Source of the DNA: JAVBLU01 sp031553225
GTDB lineage: Bacteria > Bacillota > Clostridia > Christensenellales > UBA1750
NCBI GenBank assembly: GCA_031553225.1
Contig: JAVBLU010000035.1
Span: forward strand, 1-23,193
Length of the DNA stretch: 23,193 nucleotides
Direction of reading: 5' to 3'
Made by a program: the position numbers and the translations under genes. The notes below the pieces were generated by a model that worked only from the letters and a program-made list of their open reading frames with translations, was not told where the DNA came from and ran no database searches. Shown here in pieces: positions 1 through 7,896 of the stretch (position 1 is the stretch's first letter; each line of letters starts with the position of its first letter).

Positions 1-1562
1 CGGCGACAACGCCCAAGTGGAAGGGGAAAATCTCTGTCGCCACATATTTCTTCTCCCCCATCGAGAACGACAAGACCACACCTGTTCTGGAAGAAGCGCT
101 GAAGGCGTACGGCTACGACGTGACGCTGGAACCCGTCTTCCTGGACAACTCCAAGTATCTGGAGCTTCTCACGCTGCGCATCGCTTCCGGCGACGCGCCG
201 GATGTGTTCCAGTCCCAGTCGGCCGACAACGTCTCCATGCTGTACAAGCAGGGGGCCATCGCCACGTGGGACGAGGCGTTTTTCCGCGAACATGCTCCCG
301 TATCGGCCAAGTTCTTTGACGAGGGCGGCCCAGCGGAGATGAACAAGGATTTCACGCAGATCGCCTGGACTATGTCCAAGATTGACGGCAAGATGGTGGG
401 CGTGCCTTCACTGGCCATCAATACCGGCGCTCCGCTCATCCCCATCTACAACACGAAATGGCTGGAGAAGCTGGGCGTGAAGGAGCCTCCGCGCACGATG
501 GAGGACTTCACCGCGCTGATGTACCGCTTTACCAAAGAAGATCCGGACGGCAACGGCAAGGATGACACCTACGGCCTCTCCTCCACCATGCTGGGTCCGG
601 TATTTGGCGCGTATGGCAGCTTCCCGGGCTTTTTATGGATGGATAAGGGCCATTTTTACGACGTAGGCGGCTCGCTCGTCGCCGCGGACATCATGCCCGG
701 CAACAAAGACGCGCTGGCCGTGATCGCCCAATACTACAAGGACAAGGTACTCGATCCGGAGTTTGTTACCGGCGAGAACCAGGGCGGCTACTGGGCCATC
801 AGCCACGCCTTCATCAACAACCGCATCGGCGTTACCTACAACTCGGGCATCGGCCACTACCAGTGGACCGGCATGTATCCCGAGCTCACCTCCGACGGCG
901 CGGTGATGAAGGAGTTCCGCGCCATCAACGGGCCGGATGCCAAGGTGACCTGGGGCTTCTACCCCAAGGGGCCGGGCGGTGACATGGGCGGCTTCAAGCG
1001 CTTGTCCGTCAACTGGTCACAGGGCATCATCTACAACGCCAGCCTGATGAAGGACCAAGCCAAGCTGGCCGCTATCTTCGAGATCATGGACATCTTCGCC
1101 AAGGATGAGGCGCTGGATCGCCGGGCGATCAACGGCGTGGAAGGCCAGGACTACACCCTTCAGACGGGCGGATGGATCAAGGCGACCGACGGCTTTGATA
1201 ACGTGGCCCGCAACAAAGTCGGCCTGATGGGCGTTCGTAGCCTGTATGGGCCGGAGAATCCTTTCAATCAGGAGTACTTTGCGCGCAGCCTGGCCAGCCC
1301 GGGCACCAAATACACGACAGGTCTGTACGGGTCCGATCCGCAGTACTCCGCGGCCTACATCAGCAAGCTGTACGACGCCCTGCCGTCCGCGCAGGAGTAT
1401 GCCAACGAGCTGTACACCTTCCGCGACGAGACCTGGCTGAAAATCATCCAGGGCGCCCTGCCCTTGGACGCGTACGATAAGTATGTGACCGACTGGAAAG
1501 CCCGCGGCGGCCAGAAGCTGACCGACGAGGCGAACGACTGGTACCAGACGCACAAGTGGTAG
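1..1562 (+). CDS. ABC transporter solute-binding lipoprotein (3' part)
   Basis: This frame is open from the left edge (first full codon at base 3) to a TAG at 1560-1562, so the true start and any signal peptide lie outside the window; 519 residues are visible. The sequence reads like a family 1 extracellular solute-binding protein of the LplA/sugar type: an early strand (KISVATYFF), then a stretch on residues with LRIASGDAPDVFQSQ, followed by long alternating helical and aromatic-rich segments. Such proteins sit outside the membrane, capture an oligosaccharide and pass it to an ABC permease. The permease genes are not in the window and would be expected upstream. A GTG at 120 could be mistaken for the start, but coding similarity continues upstream of it. 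A strong terminator follows 25 bases after the stop. The family call is firm; the substrate cannot be read from sequence. Confidence 0.88.
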   Translation, partial: ATTPKWKGKISVATYFFSPIENDKTTPVLEEALKAYGYDVTLEPVFLDNSKYLELLTLRIASGDAPDVFQSQSADNVSMLYKQGAIATWDEAFFREHAPVSAKFFDEGGPAEMNKDFTQIAWTMSKIDGKMVGVPSLAINTGAPLIPIYNTKWLEKLGVKEPPRTMEDFTALMYRFTKEDPDGNGKDDTYGLSSTMLGPVFGAYGSFPGFLWMDKGHFYDVGGSLVAADIMPGNKDALAVIAQYYKDKVLDPEFVTGENQGGYWAISHAFINNRIGVTYNSGIGHYQWTGMYPELTSDGAVMKEFRAINGPDAKVTWGFYPKGPGGDMGGFKRLSVNWSQGIIYNASLMKDQAKLAAIFEIMDIFAKDEALDRRAINGVEGQDYTLQTGGWIKATDGFDNVARNKVGLMGVRSLYGPENPFNQEYFARSLASPGTKYTTGLYGSDPQYSAAYISKLYDALPSAQEYANELYTFRDETWLKIIQGALPLDAYDKYVTDWKARGGQKLTDEANDWYQTHKW

Positions 1563-1586
1563 GCCGCTGACCGCAGCCATATCGCA

Positions 1587-1618
1587 AAGGAGCCGGCGAC
1601 ATGCGTCGCCGGCTCCTT
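1587..1618 (+). terminator. Rho-independent terminator after the solute-binding protein gene
   Basis: A perfect 14-bp stem (1587-1600 with 1605-1618) closes on the tetraloop ATGC. It starts 25 bases after the stop codon. The tail is TTCGCTT, so the T-run is weak, but the stem is very GC-rich. Confidence 0.75.
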
Positions 1619-1879
1619 CGCTTAAAAAACACCGCCGTGCGAGGTTGGTTTTGGGCCGGCCTGCCTCTTGGCCTTCGGGGCTAGCACTCCCGCGGAATAG
1701 TTGCCCGCTGTAGTGAAGCGCCGCCTCGCCCAGCGAGGCACGCAACGATCGCCGGGGCAAAGCTGCCGCTGCGGCGCACCGTGCACGCCGCCGGTTGCCG
1801 CCGTCTTTCACGCAGCTGGCCGAGCCGCTTGCGAAGGAGAATCGGGGATAGCCCAGTCCCTGGCCAAAGCCCCGACGGC
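1619..1879. other. Intergenic stretch between convergent genes, no gene seen
   Basis: About 260 bases, very GC-rich, lie between the terminator of the solute-binding gene and the end of the minus-strand gene. Short frames here are open on both strands, as expected at this GC content, but none has a Shine-Dalgarno site or recognisable residues. A weak hairpin at about 1865-1882 (AAGCC/GGCTT on the minus strand) could help end the minus-strand transcript. Confidence 0.5.
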
Positions 1880-3643
1880 TTACATATAAGGATCGAAGGT
1901 GCCGGACACGAGAGGCTTGCCGTCCAGCGCGACGGACAGGTCGAGCATCTCAAAGGCCGGAAACTCGCGCGGGACGATACCGTCGGTATAGGAGCGTGCG
2001 GAGGCGCTCAGGCGGCCGGCAAGTGAGGCCGCCTCCGCCGCGCTCAGCGCGTTGTCCACAAAGTAGGCGGCCCATGCCGCGTACACGCGCTCGTCGCTCA
2101 CCACCTGCGCCGGTCCCTCATACAGCGTCTGGCGCAGCAGGATGCGCTGGGCGCTCTCCTGCTCGATGGCAAGCGCCGGAGAAAGCCGCACATGGCCGTG
2201 CCCGCAGCCAGGCAGCGCGGCGATGAAGATCGTGCAGGCTTTGTAGCGCACAATGGCGAAGCCGTTCACAGGAGCGTCCACCTCGGGCGCACCATGCACT
2301 GCCCACTCGTCGCTGATCTGCTGGGCGCGGTGGTTCAAGCGGTCCATGCTCCGCACGCATACGAGCGCCGGACCGTCCTGCACCGAGCGCGTGCGAACGT
2401 CCGGGTAAGCGCTCTCCGAAAAGAGCGCGGGGGAAAGGTACGTACTGGCGAAACTTACGCCCGGGTGCAGGCGCAGTTGCTCGCCGTCGTGCACGCGAAA
2501 GCGCAGGTAGCCCGTGCCCTGCCCAAAGGCATTGTAGCACACAGGCTGCGTCTGCCAGCCTACGCCCCAGGTCTTGTGCTGATACGACCCCTCGATGACG
2601 GGAAACCTTGTAAGCGAGCCGATGCTGCCGTTTTTACCAATATAGCTGACGGCATAGGCGTCGTCGAACACGCGCTGCACGCGCTTTCGCGGTGCGGGCG
2701 GCGGCGCATAGGGCTTCTCGCGGAACAGATCGTCTGCAAACAGCATGGCCAGCGCGTCAAAGCCGACTGGGTTCTTCGCCGGATCCTGCGGCATCTCATG
2801 GCCCGGAACGCCGGCCAGGTTGTAGACGAGCGAGTGGGTGCGGGAGCGTCCCTCCGCGTTGTACGTGCGTATTTGAGGCACGGGTTCGTAGCCATCATGG
2901 TAGGCGAAGTAATCCAGCTGATCGCGCAGAACGCCGCGCAACCGCTCGCACACCTCGCGCCCCTCGGGAAAAGCGCCAAGTGCGCGCAGCGCAAGGCCAA
3001 TGGCATAGAAGATGACCGTATTGTAGCCCAGGGAGGTGTTCTCACCCCAGCCCCAGCCGCGCTGGTGCGTGTAATCCAGCCACTTGCGAAAAAAAGCCAC
3101 AGAGTTCGCGCGCCACTGTTCGTTTCCCGTTAGGCTGCCGATGCCCGCCATAAGCCCGCCGTCGCTTAATATCTTATTGGAGTAGTATAGAATCGGCGTG
3201 CGCAATTCGTGCGCGAACCAATGGCCGCCGCGCGTTAAAAGCCCCATCACGCGCTCGCGCACCGCGCCGGAAAAAGCGTCCGGCGCAAGAAAGAGCGTGG
3301 TGGCCATGGGCATGAGGATAAAGAAAGCGGCGTTGGAGTCGTTGATGCGTTCATCCTCGCCGTACCAGCGAAAGCCGCCGTACTGCGGACTGCCCTGATC
3401 GACTATCTGCAGGCCTTCGATGCCCGAAAGGATCTCCTCCGCCTGCGCCTCGCTCAGCACGCCGCACACGGCTCTGTGGCAGAAATAGGTGGACGTCGTG
3501 CGGCCGCAGTGGCAGCTGTCGCCTCGGGCGGCATCCTTCGTGTGGCCGGGTTCCGGCCGTATCACCAGCCCGCCGTCCAGACGGTACTTCGCCTCAAAAT
3601 GCGCAAGAGAGGCCTGATACGCCTTCAGCAACTGTGCGTTCAT
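1880..3643 (-). CDS. Heparinase/polysaccharide-lyase-like protein of unknown function
   Basis: The product is 587 residues with no signal peptide, so it is probably cytoplasmic. The N-terminal two thirds are rich in helices with aromatic and glycine patches (for example GWGWGENTSLGYN), typical of (alpha/alpha) toroid carbohydrate-active enzymes. The C-terminal third has a beta-rich look, as in heparinase II/III-like lyases. I cannot assign a family or catalytic residues. An early cluster, C44-x-C46-x8-C55-x4-C60 with nearby His, is unusual. The ATG at 3643 has AAGGGA 12 bases upstream; a GTG two codons earlier (3649) would be better spaced and is a real alternative. The frame continues upstream to 3811 but crosses the rnhA terminator, so that extension is rejected. 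It converges on a sugar-type binding protein gene, which suggests, by inference only, a role in breaking down an imported oligosaccharide. Confidence 0.75.
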   Translation of the reverse strand: MNAQLLKAYQASLAHFEAKYRLDGGLVIRPEPGHTKDAARGDSCHCGRTTSTYFCHRAVCGVLSEAQAEEILSGIEGLQIVDQGSPQYGGFRWYGEDERINDSNAAFFILMPMATTLFLAPDAFSGAVRERVMGLLTRGGHWFAHELRTPILYYSNKILSDGGLMAGIGSLTGNEQWRANSVAFFRKWLDYTHQRGWGWGENTSLGYNTVIFYAIGLALRALGAFPEGREVCERLRGVLRDQLDYFAYHDGYEPVPQIRTYNAEGRSRTHSLVYNLAGVPGHEMPQDPAKNPVGFDALAMLFADDLFREKPYAPPPAPRKRVQRVFDDAYAVSYIGKNGSIGSLTRFPVIEGSYQHKTWGVGWQTQPVCYNAFGQGTGYLRFRVHDGEQLRLHPGVSFASTYLSPALFSESAYPDVRTRSVQDGPALVCVRSMDRLNHRAQQISDEWAVHGAPEVDAPVNGFAIVRYKACTIFIAALPGCGHGHVRLSPALAIEQESAQRILLRQTLYEGPAQVVSDERVYAAWAAYFVDNALSAAEAASLAGRLSASARSYTDGIVPREFPAFEMLDLSVALDGKPLVSGTFDPYM

Positions 3644-3730
3644 GTACACCGCCGTCCCTTCAACGTAATGCCTACATAGTTCGGCGCAGGACGCGCAGTC
3701 TCCTGTCACATTTTGGCTGTTGCGTCCGGA

Positions 3731-3769
3731 AACCAAGGCCCTTTCGCTTGGCGCGAAAGGGCCTTGGTT
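3731..3769 (-). terminator. Strong terminator after rnhA
   Basis: A perfect 17-bp stem (3731-3747 with 3753-3769) with a 5-base loop lies 28 bases past the rnhA stop. The outer bases are AACC/GGTT, and the T-run on the minus strand is short. It probably ends the LRR lipoprotein-MBL-proC-rnhA unit and separates it from the gene at 1880-3643. Confidence 0.8.
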
Positions 3770-3797
3770 CCATGTATTCGAGCGGACCGGTACGCGG

Positions 3798-4271
3798 TCA
3801 CACGTCCGCATCCGTGTCCGAATCCGTGCCCGCCTTGCTCTTGATGGCGGCCCGGGCCAGAGCGTCGCATCGGTTGTTTTCCGCGTTGTCGGCGTGGCCG
3901 GGCACCTTCACGAAGGTCACCTTGTGCACGGATGTAAGGGCGAGCAGCTCCTGCCACAGATCCTGGTTCTCTACCGGCGTCTTGTCCGCCTTCAGCCATC
4001 CGCGCCCTTGCCAGCTGCGCAGCCAGCCTTTGTTGAACGCGTCGCAAAGGTAGGTGGAGTCGGAGTGCAGCGTAACCCGGCAGGGCTTGAGCAGCCGGGC
4101 GAGCGCACTGATCGCCCCTTGCAGCTCCATGCGGTTGTTCGTGGTCAGCTCGGTATAGCCGCTGATCTCGCGGCGATGCTCCTTATAGAGCAGCACTGCG
4201 CCCCAGCCTCCTGGGCCGGGGTTTCCGGAGCATGCGCCGTCCGTGTAGACGGATACCTCGGGCAGCGTCAT
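3798..4271 (-). CDS. rnhA: Ribonuclease HI
   Basis: Cuts the RNA strand of RNA-DNA hybrids, for example at R-loops and Okazaki primers. The product is 157 residues, close to the usual 155. The catalytic acidic residues are in their usual settings: Asp in YTDGACSGNPGPGG, Glu in NRMELQGA, Asp in LHSDSTYL and the last Asp in CDALARAA; the flexible-loop His lies in VPGHADN. The ATG at 4271 overlaps the proC stop as ATGA, so the two are probably translationally coupled. The frame is open upstream to 4394, but that part is inside proC. The C-terminal tail is short and rich in Asp and Ser. Certain by motif. Confidence 0.97.
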   Translation of the reverse strand: MTLPEVSVYTDGACSGNPGPGGWGAVLLYKEHRREISGYTELTTNNRMELQGAISALARLLKPCRVTLHSDSTYLCDAFNKGWLRSWQGRGWLKADKTPVENQDLWQELLALTSVHKVTFVKVPGHADNAENNRCDALARAAIKSKAGTDSDTDADV

Positions 4272-5077
4272 ACCTTGCGCCCCAGCTCGGCCGCTCGCAC
4301 AGCGGCGGCATGCACGGCGGCCATCACCGTGCCGCGAAAGCATCGCTCCTCCAGCGCCGCAATAGCCGCGATGGTCGTTCCGCCCGGGCTGCATACTTCA
4401 TCTTTCAAAAGCCCCGGATGGCGGCCTGTGGAGAGCACCATGTGCGCCGCGCCGTTCACGGTCTGCGCGGCTAGGCGAAGCGCAAGGTCGCGCGGCAGCC
4501 CCTCGCGCACGCCCGCGTCGGCAATCGCTTCGATAAACAGGTACACGTACGCCGGGCCGCTGCCGCTCACGGCGGTCACGGCGTCCAGCGACGCGTCCTG
4601 CACCCAGGCGATGTCGCCCGCGGAGCGGAACAAAAATTCGCACAGCGCCAGCTGCTTCTCCGTCAGGTCGTGATCCAGCGACAGCGCCGCCATCCCTTCG
4701 CCCGCAAGAGACGGCGTGTTGGGGATGGTGCGCATCACGGACACGCCCTCACCAAAAAACATGCGCAGCTGCGCGGTGGACACGCCCGCGGCGATGGACA
4801 CGACGCCTTTGCCCTGCATGTGCGGGGACAGCTCGCGCGCCACGCTCTCCACGTATGCGGGCTTTACAGCCAGAACGACGATATCGGCGCGCAGCGGCAC
4901 GGCCGTGTTCTCCCGCGTGGTGTTTACGCCCAGGCCAAGCGACAACGACTGCAGCTTTTTGTCGTCGATGTCCGAGCAGATGATGCGCGAGGCCGGAAAA
5001 CCCTCCGTCACGAGCGCGCGCATGAGCGCCGAGGCCATATTGCCCGCTCCGATGAACCCGATGCGTCCTTCGACCAT
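4268..5077 (-). CDS. proC: Pyrroline-5-carboxylate reductase
   Basis: Catalyses the last step of proline synthesis, reducing 1-pyrroline-5-carboxylate with NAD(P)H in the cytoplasm. The product is 269 residues, normal for the family. The N-terminal Rossmann motif is GFIGAGNMASALM, followed by VVLAVKP at the end of the nucleotide-binding domain. The C-terminal half has the family signature with SGSGPAYVY and the substrate region SPGGTTIAAI. The ATG at 5077 has a very good Shine-Dalgarno site (AGGAGGA) 8 bases upstream. The gene lies 18 bases after the MBL-fold gene and overlaps rnhA by four bases, so the three are one transcript. Confidence 0.97.
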   Translation of the reverse strand: MVEGRIGFIGAGNMASALMRALVTEGFPASRIICSDIDDKKLQSLSLGLGVNTTRENTAVPLRADIVVLAVKPAYVESVARELSPHMQGKGVVSIAAGVSTAQLRMFFGEGVSVMRTIPNTPSLAGEGMAALSLDHDLTEKQLALCEFLFRSAGDIAWVQDASLDAVTAVSGSGPAYVYLFIEAIADAGVREGLPRDLALRLAAQTVNGAAHMVLSTGRHPGLLKDEVCSPGGTTIAAIAALEERCFRGTVMAAVHAAAVRAAELGRKV

Positions 5078-5095
5078 GGGGATATCCTCCTAAAC

Positions 5096-5917
5096 TTATG
5101 CAGTGAGGACGACGCCGTCATAGGCGACCGAAAAGCCTTGCGGCTCGACCAGCGCGCGCAGCTCCTCGTGCAGCAGGCCGCCATTGTGGGAGAAATGGGT
5201 GACCACGATCTGCGATGAAGCGTCCAAACACCCGATCTGCGTCAGGCGGTTGCGCTGCTCCAGTACATCGCAAAAGCCCATGTGATTCTTGCCGTCCGGG
5301 ATGGGGCCGCACGTACAGTCAAACGTCGCCACGTCCAGGTGCAGGCCGCGCAGGGCGTCAAAGGTTTCCTGCGGAAAGATCCCCGTATCGTGCCCGTACA
5401 AAACTGCCTTGCCGTCTTTGCGCACGACGAAGCACAGGCACTCCTGCGAGCGGTCGTGCAGGGCGCGTACGGGCAGCACCGAGTGCCCGGAAGGCGCGGC
5501 CGCTTCACGAAAGGCCGTCAGCTTCTCAAAGCGAAGCGCGTTCGTCTGCGCGGCGCGGATGCCCTTGGTAAGCTTCTCGCCCACGCGGTCGGAGCCGTAC
5601 ACAATCAGGGTGGGCGGCGCGTCCATCAGGTGCGCGAACACGTTCGTGCGCATGAACAGGTCTGCCGGATAAAAGTGGTCCTCATGATCGTGCGTGATGA
5701 ACACGGAATCGCACGCGCTCAGGTCCAGGCCGTCGCGCAACAGGTGCATGTACGTGTCGGCGGAAAAGTCGATGAGCAGTCGGCCGTCGATCATCGCCCC
5801 GGCGCGCGTGCGGATGTTTTTACCCCCCAGCGCGCGGGCTTTGTTGCACGCATCGCACCGGCAGAACAATCCGGGCCAGCCTTCGGCGGCCGCCGTGCCC
5901 AAAATGCGTATCTCCAA
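5096..5917 (-). CDS. MBL-fold metallohydrolase, PhnP-like
   Basis: The product is 273 residues of the metallo-beta-lactamase fold, closest in style to PhnP-type phosphodiesterases. The metal-binding motif is THDHEDHFYP, with further ligands expected at the Asp of YGHDTG and the His of VTHFSHNGG. A GxFCRCDAC segment near residue 18 carries paired cysteines, as in PhnP proteins, where they bind a structural zinc. The likely role is hydrolysis of a cyclic phosphate or another phosphodiester; the substrate is not known, and no phosphonate genes are nearby. The start is TTG at 5917, supported by GGAAGGTG seven bases upstream and by the MEIRILGT strand typical of the family. It sits between the LRR-like lipoprotein gene (42-base gap) and proC. 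Confidence 0.88.
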   Translation of the reverse strand: MEIRILGTAAAEGWPGLFCRCDACNKARALGGKNIRTRAGAMIDGRLLIDFSADTYMHLLRDGLDLSACDSVFITHDHEDHFYPADLFMRTNVFAHLMDAPPTLIVYGSDRVGEKLTKGIRAAQTNALRFEKLTAFREAAAPSGHSVLPVRALHDRSQECLCFVVRKDGKAVLYGHDTGIFPQETFDALRGLHLDVATFDCTCGPIPDGKNHMGFCDVLEQRNRLTQIGCLDASSQIVVTHFSHNGGLLHEELRALVEPQGFSVAYDGVVLTA

Positions 5918-5959
5918 CGAAAATCACCTTCCCTGTTTTTTGTATGTCCGGCCGGAAGC

Positions 5960-7252
5960 TCATGGCGTTTGGGGATCGAGCGCCAGCGTCTCCAGCCAGG
6001 CGTAGGCCTTGGGCAAATCCAGAGGCGCGTAGCAGTCTCCGGCCACATATTTGATGCGCGGGCCGTTGATTTTTCCTATTTTTTTGTCCTCATATACCAC
6101 GCCGTCGCGCAGGTTATACACGCGCACGTAGGTGGTGCAGTCGAAGGCGTGCGTGCCGTCCTCGTAGTCGCCGTCCGGCGTGTTGCGGCCGTAGATGTAG
6201 ACGATCGTCTCCACATCCTGCGGCACGCGCGCACTCAGTTTGCCTGCCTCGCGCCAGGCGGCCGGTCCCAGCAGGATGGCCTCGGCCGTGCCGCCCAGGA
6301 AATTCTTATACCCTTCAGCCCAGGCAGTTTTCGTGGCTGGTTGCGCAAGACCGGCTTCGGACGCAGCGGTGTCGGCGCGTTTGACGCGCTCCTCGTCGTT
6401 TGGCGGATACGGCATGGTAACCACGAGCGCCTGCCCGACCACCACAGGTTTCCCGGAGCCTTTGGGCGGCGGGCTGGCCATCACGTTCTGGGCATATCTG
6501 GTAAACGGTATCAACGCGTCCACATCCTCCTGCGTAAGCAGCGCCGCAGGCTGGGCAAGGTCATTGGGCTTCTTGCAGCCCTCAAACACGCCCTTCGTTT
6601 TGCCCAGCTCGGGCACCTGCGCAAGGGCGGCCATAGCTGCGTCCTGGGGCTGCACGGACAGGTACGCGAGGTTCGTGAGCGAAGCGAGCGGCGCAAAGTC
6701 CATCGCCGCGTCGCACGCGTCCAAGCTGAGTCTGTGCAGGGCGGGCATGCTCGCCAGCGGGGTGAGCGACCACATGTTGGGCATATACACGGAAAGATCG
6801 GCGATGCAGCCCATATCCGCAAGGCCTTGCAGCACGTTTTCGTTGAAGGGCGCGTCACCCGTCTCCTGCCGCACATAAACCGTCAGCTCGGCGCAGGGAA
6901 GCGCCCTCAAGTACGCAAGCCCTTCCCCCAGAAGGGAGCCGTGCAGGTACACCTTTTGTCCCTTCGTGTCTGTGAGGGCGCTGCGCAGCGCCTTTGCCGT
7001 CAGTTCGGGGTCGTACTGGCGGGCGAAAAACGCGTCGATATAGCCTGTCGCGACGTCTGCCGCCACGGGTGCGGCAGGGCGGGGCGTAGGCGCGGCCGTC
7101 GGCTTAGGCGTGGGAGCCGTGGTCGGAGCGGCCGTGGCAGGCAAGGGCGCGGCAATCGCGGCAGGCGCGGAAGAGGACGGGACAACCGGCTGCGCCGCGC
7201 ATCCGGCCAGGAACGCGCACAGCAGAACCATGGTGGCAAAACGAACCCGCAT
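5960..7252 (-). CDS. Lipoprotein with leucine-rich-repeat-like segment
   Basis: A predicted 430-residue lipoprotein. The signal peptide MRVRFATMVLLCAFLAGC ends in a clear lipobox (LAGC, Cys18). A linker of about 50 residues rich in Ala, Pro and Thr follows, then a folded domain. Within about residues 120-230 there are repeats of the type LxxLxLxxC (for example PALHRLSLDAC and TNLAYLSVQ), which suggest a short leucine-rich-repeat array. The C-terminal 200 residues are not recognised. The ATG at 7252 has AAGGAGGG eight bases upstream; a longer frame to 7327 crosses the rplS terminator and is rejected. The role is unknown; the protein is probably anchored outside the membrane. It is the first gene of a likely unit with the MBL hydrolase, proC and rnhA, although its function seems unrelated. 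Confidence 0.75.
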   Translation of the reverse strand: MRVRFATMVLLCAFLAGCAAQPVVPSSSAPAAIAAPLPATAAPTTAPTPKPTAAPTPRPAAPVAADVATGYIDAFFARQYDPELTAKALRSALTDTKGQKVYLHGSLLGEGLAYLRALPCAELTVYVRQETGDAPFNENVLQGLADMGCIADLSVYMPNMWSLTPLASMPALHRLSLDACDAAMDFAPLASLTNLAYLSVQPQDAAMAALAQVPELGKTKGVFEGCKKPNDLAQPAALLTQEDVDALIPFTRYAQNVMASPPPKGSGKPVVVGQALVVTMPYPPNDEERVKRADTAASEAGLAQPATKTAWAEGYKNFLGGTAEAILLGPAAWREAGKLSARVPQDVETIVYIYGRNTPDGDYEDGTHAFDCTTYVRVYNLRDGVVYEDKKIGKINGPRIKYVAGDCYAPLDLPKAYAWLETLALDPQTP

Positions 7253-7292
7253 GGGCGTTCCCTCCTTATGCATACAAAGGGCGGATAGCAAA

Positions 7293-7318
7293 AAGCAAAG
7301 CGGCCAGCCGCTTTGCTT
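7293..7318 (-). terminator. Terminator after rplS
   Basis: On the minus strand, an 11-bp stem (7308-7318 with 7293-7303) closes on four bases and is followed by TTTTT. It lies nine bases past the rplS stop, so rplS is a single-gene transcript. Confidence 0.88.
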
Positions 7319-7326
7319 GCTTTGCA

Positions 7327-7674
7327 TTAAGCCTTGAGCTCCTTGACCTTGGCGGCCTTGCCCGTGCGCTTGCGCAGGTAGTAAAGCTTGGCCCGGCGTA
7401 CCTTGCCGCGGCGCACCACGTCGATCTGATCGACGCGCGGCGAGTGGATCGGGAAAACGCGCTCCACGCCGATGCCGTACGATACGCGGCGAACGGTAAA
7501 CGTCTCGCGCACGCTGCCGTTGCGGCGGGCGATGACCGTGCCCTCAAACGCCTGAAGGCGTTCGCGGCTGCCTTCCACAACCTTCACCTGAACGCGCACC
7601 GTGTCGCCAATGCGGAAGCTGGGGACCGACGCCTTCAGCTGCTCTTTCTCGAGCTGCTCAATGATGGGATGCAT
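7327..7674 (-). CDS. rplS: 50S ribosomal protein L19
   Basis: A structural protein of the large ribosomal subunit at the 30S-50S interface. The product is 115 residues, the normal length. Diagnostic segments are FRIGDTVRVQVKVVEG, FEGTVIARR, GIGVERVFPIHSP and AKLYYLRKRTGKAA. The ATG at 7674 has AAGGAGGAG seven bases upstream. In many Firmicutes rplS follows trmD-rimM; here it has its own promoter and terminator and those genes are absent. An untranslated leader of about 80 bases could hold a control structure, but I cannot identify one. Confidence 0.98.
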   Translation of the reverse strand: MHPIIEQLEKEQLKASVPSFRIGDTVRVQVKVVEGSRERLQAFEGTVIARRNGSVRETFTVRRVSYGIGVERVFPIHSPRVDQIDVVRRGKVRRAKLYYLRKRTGKAAKVKELKA

Positions 7675-7759
7675 GACACTCTCCTCCTTCCCCTGTCAGA
7701 CGTTCGTGCCCAACCGCGCAAAAGCGCCTGGCAGAGGACCGCCCTATGTCACAAAGCGC

Positions 7760-7789
7760 ATTATACCACAGCGCAAATCGTCAATGCAA
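7760..7789 (-). promoter_or_regulatory. Promoter of rplS
   Basis: Reading the minus strand, TTGCAT is followed after 18 bases by TATAAT, and the -10 box carries the TG extension (TGGTATAAT). Transcription would start near 7753, about 80 bases before the rplS ATG. Confidence 0.75.
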
Positions 7790-7896
7790 CTGCAAAATGG
7801 AAACCAAGCGCCATTCAAGCATAACGCTTGCAACTTAACGGCGGGCACGGCCGTCTAAAGGGTGATCATGCTATGAATGCGGGAGGTTCTAAAGAG

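Noticed and set aside
2192..3133. Open plus-strand frame of 313 codons
   Set aside because: It is antisense to the carbohydrate-type gene, whose product has sensible composition and a proper start; no domain is seen in this frame.
5282..7288. Open plus-strand frame of 668 codons
   Set aside because: It lies antisense to the MBL-fold and LRR lipoprotein genes, has no Shine-Dalgarno site and shows the biased Arg/Gly/His composition of a GC-rich shadow frame.
7675..7755. L19 leader riboregulator
   Set aside because: The leader is about 80 bases and could hold a ribosomal-protein leader structure, but I found no pairing that I can match to a known one.
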